From positions 1-54,460 of the forward strand of contig FR895563.1 in the NCBI GenBank assembly GCA_000434435.1: a stretch of 54,460 nucleotides of DNA. The letters are read 5' to 3'. The stretch comes from Firmicutes bacterium CAG:475. Lineage in GTDB: Bacteria > Bacillota > Clostridia > Christensenellales > CAG-917. A program made the position numbers and the translations under genes. This document shows positions 49,305 to 54,460 of this stretch, piece after piece (position 1 is the stretch's first letter; each line of letters begins with the position of its first letter). The notes under the pieces are model-generated. The model did no database searches. It was not told the DNA's origin and saw nothing but the letters and a program-made list of their open reading frames with translations.

Positions 49305-52300
49305 ATGACAACATTGAAGAAAATCGTACCTATATTTGCATTGGCATTGTGCATAGTGCTTTGCTTTGCATTGGCTGCGTGCGACGACACACCCCCGGAA
49401 CCGGAAACGACGCAATATACGGTTACTTTCGTATATGGTGGCGATACGGCAAACGAGATAGTCAAGGTTGATGAAAACTCGCAGGTGACAAAGCCCCAAG
49501 ATCCCGAAAGAGAGGGATACGAATTTGCGGGGTGGAAACAAGAAGGTGCAAGCGTTGCCTTCGATTTCGACACGAAAATCACAAACGATATAACCCTCGT
49601 TGCGCAATGGAACGAGGTTGTGAACACCGCGCGTATAAGATGGTCGGACGACGAGGCCGTTACTTTCGTTTTTGCAGGCACGACGCCCAAGAACGTTGCG
49701 GTAGGCACACTCGTCGAATTCGGTTTGCGCGTGTCTCCCTATTACGTCGGTGAAGTCAAAGTTTACGCAGGCTCGAAAGAGTGCACGCTCGGCGCGAACG
49801 GAAAATACAGCTTCACGGTTGAAAAATCCGTTACGGTCAGCGTTGAAGGTCTTCGTTACGACGATGCAAAGATAAAGGGACTCGGCAACGCAAAAAGCCC
49901 ATATCTCATTTCAAACGCAGCACAACTTAAAGCGTTTGCCGACAGCATCAACGCAGGTGAGGATAAATACGCAAAGGCGTTTGTGGCTCTCACCGCGGAT
50001 ATCGATTTCAACGGCGAAACGATTGAACCGATCGGCGGGCAAAAGACTTATTTCCAAGGCGAATTTGACGGAAGAGGACACGTTGTATCGAATTTCAATC
50101 TCGACGGCGACGAGGGCATTGCCGGATTCTTCGGATATATTGCAACGGCAACGATCAAGAATCTTACAATTGATTCGGATATCGAAGTCGAAGCGATTAA
50201 CAAACAATATAACTACATTCTCGGTGGTATCGTTGCTTACAACATGGGCGGCGACATCGTGAACTGCAACTTCAAAGGCTCGTACACCGTAACGGCGTCT
50301 TTGCCCGACGACAATATCGTTTATCTGGGCGGAATCGTCGGATTTATGCAAGGCTACGGCACGGAATATACCGCAACCGCATCCTTCTGCTCCGTGCAAG
50401 CGGACCTTGTGTCAAACGGTCAATCTTCGCTTTATGCAATCGGCGGTATCGCGGCGGCAACGTACGGCCCGAACAATGCATCTCCGGCATACGTCAACAA
50501 CTGCTCGTTCGTCGGCAACGTCGAAGGCAGAAACAAGTACGCAGGAGGTATCGTTGGATACTTGCGTTCGGATTCGGCTGTGGCAAATTGCTACGTTGAC
50601 GGCAAAATCGAAGCGAGAAGCGGCGGCGATGCCTCTTACGCAGGCGGTATCGTGGGCGCAAGCGACAATGAAGCGGCAATTTCGTCAAGCGTTGCAATCG
50701 GCACTTTGTCCAGTTCGAAACAAATCGGCGAGGACGAAGTGAGCGACATCTCCGGCTTGATTTTCAGAAAAGGATTCAACGAAATCGACACGAGAAAGGC
50801 GGTTTTGTTCAAAGCGTATTACACGCAAGACGGCATCGTCACGGACGGCAAGACGTATTCTGCAAATTCCCTTGCGGATTTGAGCGAATTGCTCGGCTGG
50901 GTCGTTGCCGACTGGAAAGAGGAAGACGGCGCGATTTTGCCCGTATACAGCGATACGGCGACAGGCAACGTCAACGTTAAGTTCGTTTTCGGCAGAAATG
51001 TCACCAAAGAAGACTCGGACGGCAATCCGCTCACGCAAAGCGAGGACACCGTAACCATAACCGACGTCGTGCCTATCTACTACATCTACGGCGGCAGCGG
51101 AATGAACAATTTCGTCGCGGATAAAGAGGGTGCGGACGATACGAAGAACATGGTTTCTTACGGCTACTTCTTCGACGCGGCTTGCACGCAAAGAATTCCG
51201 TCCTCCTTCCTTATCACGTCGGATATAACGGTTTACGTCGGATTTGCGGACTATTCGAAGGTTGAAGGCGACTACTACGCAGTGCTTCAAACTTTGAAAA
51301 ACAACGAAATTTACAATGCGGAATTGCACCTTATCTTTGACAACAACGGCAAGATGACGATGTACTACGACGGCATTATCGCCGATTATATGTACGTTTA
51401 CAACGGAGAAAAACTCCTCGTCAAAGACGCATATTTCGCATATATCGCATATACGACGACAAGCGGTTATTCGTTGCTTGCCGACTACTATGCCGACATT
51501 GACGGCAACGTGTTGAACATTTACGACAACTTGTTCTTTACGAGTGAAAAGAACAACGTCATCGTGGCAAGAAAGCAAAACGCCGCAATGGGTACGTGGT
51601 ACACAAGCGACGGCGCAACGTACACGTTCCTTTCCGACCTTACGGGTTCGAGAACGAACGCAAACGTCACTGAAACGTTCACTTATTCTTGCAACGACAA
51701 CGTGGTTACGATTACGATAGGTTCTACAAGAATCATCGCATCCATCACCTCGGACGGAATGAGCATGAAATCTATAAGCGCGGGACTCGAACTTGAAAAG
51801 CGCGATATTTTCGCAGGCAAATGGGAGTCAAGCTTCAACAGAATCGAAACCATAACCTTTGACGGAAGGGGTGGCGTAACCTATAAAGGCACAACGTACG
51901 AATACGTTTTGGACGGTGAAAAGGCGACTTTCGGTTCAATCGAGGCAACGTTTGACGAAAACGGACTTTTGGTTGTGAAAGATGGTGAAGTGTCCACCAC
52001 TTACGGCAGAGACGGTTCGTTTATCGGAACGTGGACGGATACGCTCCACGATTATACGATAGTTCTTGACGGTATCGATAAAGACGGATACGGCACCGGC
52101 AGAGATTCCAACGGAGTCAGCTTCAATTATGTTGCAGAATACGACGAAACGGGAATGTTGATGGTCAATATGTACTATCGCACGTCGCTTTACGGAATGT
52201 TCAATATTGTAGTCGGAAAAGACGGAAGCGAAATGCTTGAGCTTGCCGGATATTATTTTGAAACAGGCATGATTATAGATGACTTTTATATGTCCTATTA

Positions 52301-53387
52301 CGATCCTTATTACGGAACGTGGAATGGTACGAACGGCGTGACGTACATTTTCAACGGATTCGGTTCGTACAACGTCGATGGATCGACGTCGCAAGGGAAA
52401 TGGCTGGTAAAAGGCTTCGTGACTGTTGAAAAAGACGGAAAGACAAGCGAAGTTGAATACTATTACAACAAAAAGACTGGCGAAGCAACGTTCACGATCG
52501 ACAACGTGACGTACGTCGCAAAACTCGACGGAAACGGAATTTTGGTAAACGAAGTGGTCTTCAAGGCTCCCGATTACGCAAGCCAATACGAATATCATGT
52601 CGGTGACGCAGTGTTGCACCTCAACGGCAAGAGCGCGGTGGGTCTCGGCAAAGCGACGCTCACCACGGCGGACGGCGTTGAAAATTACGATTACACGGTG
52701 GACGGCGATATCGTGACGCTTACGAAAGACGGCGTAACCGTTTACGTCATCACGTTTGCAAACGGGGGCGCAACCATTGAAAAGGACGGAGTGAAGGTTG
52801 ACGATTTCGGTTTGTATCACAAACTCGTCGGCAAAGAATATCTCTTGTCGGACGACAACACCTTCAAGATTACCGCAGCAATGGACATCAACGGCATTAC
52901 GAAGGGCGTTTTTGCAGGAATCGAAGTGGACGTGTACTACGTTGACGCAAACTACGTTTCGCTCTACGTCGACGGTACGTTCTTGTATTACGTAGGATAC
53001 CTTGACGACAACAATGCGGTTATCCTCGACGGCAACAAACAAACGGTGACCGTCATTACGATTGCGGACGAATACGCCGGCACTTATACGGCGGCGGACG
53101 GTTCGACGATCGAGCTTGACGGAAGAAGCAAAGGTTCGGAATACGTGTACGCATATGCGACGCTCACTCTCGTAGAGGACGTTGACGGCGAGCACGAAAC
53201 AACCGAATATATGTATACATACAAAGTAGTCGACGGCGAAATTTATGTGTACGACATCGACAAATCGGGAGAGGAGGACGCACTTGTGCTCAAATACAAA
53301 ATCAGCTTCACCGAAGTTGAGGGCGCAAAAGCGTTCGTAAGCGAGGACGGCAGCGTCACGATATATCTTGTCGAAGCGGGGGAATAA
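49305..53387 (+). CDS. Very large InlB/GLUG/GTW-repeat surface lipoprotein
   Basis: A 1360-residue exported lipoprotein; the lipobox LAAC gives C26. It starts with an InlB B-repeat (REGYEFAGWKQEGASVAFDF ending in ITLVAQW). A GLUG-type region follows (about 185-480) with repeats such as YAGGIVGYL and YLGGIVGFM. From about 750 onward come degenerate beta repeats with G-x-W starts (MGTWYTSDG, AGKWESS, IGTWTDT, YGTWNGT, YAGTYTAADG) like those in the minus-strand lipoprotein at 28609. The start is ATG 49305 with AAGGAG. It is followed 9 bp later by a related gene, so the two share a transcript. It is probably an adhesin or glycan-binding protein; the ligand is unknown. Confidence 0.78.
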   Translation: MTTLKKIVPIFALALCIVLCFALAACDDTPPEPETTQYTVTFVYGGDTANEIVKVDENSQVTKPQDPEREGYEFAGWKQEGASVAFDFDTKITNDITLVAQWNEVVNTARIRWSDDEAVTFVFAGTTPKNVAVGTLVEFGLRVSPYYVGEVKVYAGSKECTLGANGKYSFTVEKSVTVSVEGLRYDDAKIKGLGNAKSPYLISNAAQLKAFADSINAGEDKYAKAFVALTADIDFNGETIEPIGGQKTYFQGEFDGRGHVVSNFNLDGDEGIAGFFGYIATATIKNLTIDSDIEVEAINKQYNYILGGIVAYNMGGDIVNCNFKGSYTVTASLPDDNIVYLGGIVGFMQGYGTEYTATASFCSVQADLVSNGQSSLYAIGGIAAATYGPNNASPAYVNNCSFVGNVEGRNKYAGGIVGYLRSDSAVANCYVDGKIEARSGGDASYAGGIVGASDNEAAISSSVAIGTLSSSKQIGEDEVSDISGLIFRKGFNEIDTRKAVLFKAYYTQDGIVTDGKTYSANSLADLSELLGWVVADWKEEDGAILPVYSDTATGNVNVKFVFGRNVTKEDSDGNPLTQSEDTVTITDVVPIYYIYGGSGMNNFVADKEGADDTKNMVSYGYFFDAACTQRIPSSFLITSDITVYVGFADYSKVEGDYYAVLQTLKNNEIYNAELHLIFDNNGKMTMYYDGIIADYMYVYNGEKLLVKDAYFAYIAYTTTSGYSLLADYYADIDGNVLNIYDNLFFTSEKNNVIVARKQNAAMGTWYTSDGATYTFLSDLTGSRTNANVTETFTYSCNDNVVTITIGSTRIIASITSDGMSMKSISAGLELEKRDIFAGKWESSFNRIETITFDGRGGVTYKGTTYEYVLDGEKATFGSIEATFDENGLLVVKDGEVSTTYGRDGSFIGTWTDTLHDYTIVLDGIDKDGYGTGRDSNGVSFNYVAEYDETGMLMVNMYYRTSLYGMFNIVVGKDGSEMLELAGYYFETGMIIDDFYMSYYDPYYGTWNGTNGVTYIFNGFGSYNVDGSTSQGKWLVKGFVTVEKDGKTSEVEYYYNKKTGEATFTIDNVTYVAKLDGNGILVNEVVFKAPDYASQYEYHVGDAVLHLNGKSAVGLGKATLTTADGVENYDYTVDGDIVTLTKDGVTVYVITFANGGATIEKDGVKVDDFGLYHKLVGKEYLLSDDNTFKITAAMDINGITKGVFAGIEVDVYYVDANYVSLYVDGTFLYYVGYLDDNNAVILDGNKQTVTVITIADEYAGTYTAADGSTIELDGRSKGSEYVYAYATLTLVEDVDGEHETTEYMYTYKVVDGEIYVYDIDKSGEEDALVLKYKISFTEVEGAKAFVSEDGSVTIYLVEAGE

Positions 53388-53396
53388 GGAGCGCAT

Positions 53397-54460
53397 ATGA
53401 AAAACAAAAGAATTGCATTGAGCATATTGGCGATTGCCCTTGTCGCATGCATAGCGTGCGTGGCCGTTGCTTGCAACGAAAAAGGCAATGATCCAAAGAC
53501 TTATACCGTCACGTTTTCGGGCGAAAGCGTGAGCGGTATCTCCGCGCAGACCGTTGAAGAGGGTGCGTGCGCGCAAAGGCCGCAAGACCCGCAAAGAGAC
53601 GGCTATGAATTCAAAGGATGGGCGGAAGAAGGTCAAAGCACGCTTTTCGACTTTGCAACGCCCATAACGAAGAATACCGCACTCGTTGCGGTTTGGGAAG
53701 AGGTCAAGAAAAACGAACTCGGCAGCAAGAACAATCCGTATCTGATTGCGACTGCCGACGACCTTGCGGACTTTGCAGACAAAGTCAATCATCCCGAAGA
53801 AGATGACAATGAAAAGTATGCGAAATCTTTCTTCAAACTCGTTGCGGACATCGATATGGAAGGAATTCCTTACGTTTCGGCAGGACAACTCGTCACGCTC
53901 AACGAAGGTGAAGAGAACGAAAGAATGGTGTACGGTTTCAGCGGCAGCTTTGACGGCAACGGACACACGATCAGCAATCTCACGATCAAGAGAAATTTGC
54001 GTTCGGGAATGTCATACGTCGGCTTGTTCGGCTATTGCCACAGAGCCACGATCACCAATCTCACGCTTGACAACGTCAGCTATGCGGTGGTCAGCGGCGC
54101 AGATCAAAGCAGCATCGGCGCATACGTCGGCGGCATTGTGGGCTATGGCAATCTCACCAACATCTCCAACGTGAGAGTGTCGGGCGAGTTCAACATGAGC
54201 CTTTGCGCGTCCAACCCGTCACGCATCGGCGGCATTGCGGGCGGACTTGACGTCTACGATTCGGAAATCGCATATATCGCATACGTGAAAAACTGCGTGT
54301 CCGAAGTGAAAGTCGTGGCAAAGAGGTTTGAAGACGACGGAAGTGCGTCAAGTCTCGATTCGGCTGTCAACGGCGGCATCATCGGCGCAACATCAACGGC
54401 GTCCAACGGTGCGCTTGCAGTGATCAACTGCGTGACCACCGCTAATGCGGCAGGGGGAGG
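53397..54460 (+). CDS. InlB/GLUG lipoprotein, cut by the window edge
   Basis: At least 354 residues are visible and the frame is open at the right edge. The lipobox VAVAC gives C26. An InlB B-repeat (RDGYEFKGWAEEGQSTLFDF ending in TALVAVW) is followed by a GLUG-type region (SFDGNGHTISNLTI, YVGLFGYCHRATITNLTL, YVGGIVGYG). The order and wording closely follow the first third of the preceding gene, so the pair is a tandem duplication that has diverged. AAGGAG (53386-53391) precedes ATG 53397. The C-terminal part is unknown. Confidence 0.78.
   Translation, partial: MKNKRIALSILAIALVACIACVAVACNEKGNDPKTYTVTFSGESVSGISAQTVEEGACAQRPQDPQRDGYEFKGWAEEGQSTLFDFATPITKNTALVAVWEEVKKNELGSKNNPYLIATADDLADFADKVNHPEEDDNEKYAKSFFKLVADIDMEGIPYVSAGQLVTLNEGEENERMVYGFSGSFDGNGHTISNLTIKRNLRSGMSYVGLFGYCHRATITNLTLDNVSYAVVSGADQSSIGAYVGGIVGYGNLTNISNVRVSGEFNMSLCASNPSRIGGIAGGLDVYDSEIAYIAYVKNCVSEVKVVAKRFEDDGSASSLDSAVNGGIIGATSTASNGALAVINCVTTANAAGG

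Noticed and set aside
1..54460. CRISPR arrays
   Set aside because: No set of regularly spaced identical repeats was seen; repeats within the LRR and surface genes are coding repeats.

Overview
The window looks like chromosomal DNA from an uncultured, strictly anaerobic, fermentative member of the Firmicutes, probably a gut Clostridia lineage. The evidence is the AdhE and two [FeFe]-hydrogenase-type proteins, many single-membrane lipoproteins with Clostridia-style lipoboxes, strong AGGAGG-type ribosome binding sites and TTGACA-17-TATAAT promoters. The species cannot be fixed from sequence alone. LAYOUT. (1) 1-8.1 kb: a DUF2804 protein (minus strand), a ferritin-like diiron candidate, a PH-domain membrane protein with a zinc ribbon, then a two-gene unit of a domain-permuted family 3 glycoside hydrolase and a lipoprotein phosphoesterase. 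A nested palindrome lies at 3751-3875. (2) 8.2-16.7 kb: a fermentation and hydrogen-sensing locus. One strong promoter precedes adhE, an APH-fold kinase, two small [2Fe-2S] thioredoxin-fold proteins, a PAS-containing sensory [FeFe]-hydrogenase-like protein and a PP2C/SpoIIE phosphatase. A group B [FeFe] hydrogenase with its own promoter follows. (3) 16.7-25.3 kb: a nearly complete chorismate, phenylalanine and tyrosine biosynthesis operon (pheA, aroB, aroC, aroE-aroK fusion, aroQ, aroA, tyrA, aroF). It is preceded by a short leader peptide with five consecutive Tyr codons and mutually exclusive RNA hairpins, which together read as a transcription attenuator. (4) 25.4-28.6 kb: a more AT-rich accessory patch with a GmrSD-type DUF262 protein, a frameshifted Com-like zinc ribbon, a tRNA-Val and a small membrane protein whose promoter suggests a leaderless mRNA. 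(5) 28.6-54.5 kb: a cell-surface region with a 1132-residue repeat lipoprotein (minus strand), a 2495-residue subtilase/LRR membrane-anchored protein, an InlB-repeat lipoprotein, a complete oligopeptide ABC transporter (oppA-B-C-D-F, every subunit with extra segments) and two further InlB-repeat lipoproteins, the last cut by the window edge. HOW THE PARTS FIT. Region 2 links ethanol formation to hydrogen or redox sensing, with a kinase-like and a phosphatase gene in the same transcript as the sensor. Region 3 is likely controlled by tyrosyl-tRNA supply through the leader. Region 5 fits a peptide-scavenging surface, where an exoprotease and adhesin-like lipoproteins surround a peptide importer. 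The main candidates for undescribed biology are the Tyr-codon attenuator and the adhE/kinase/hydrogen-sensor/phosphatase operon.
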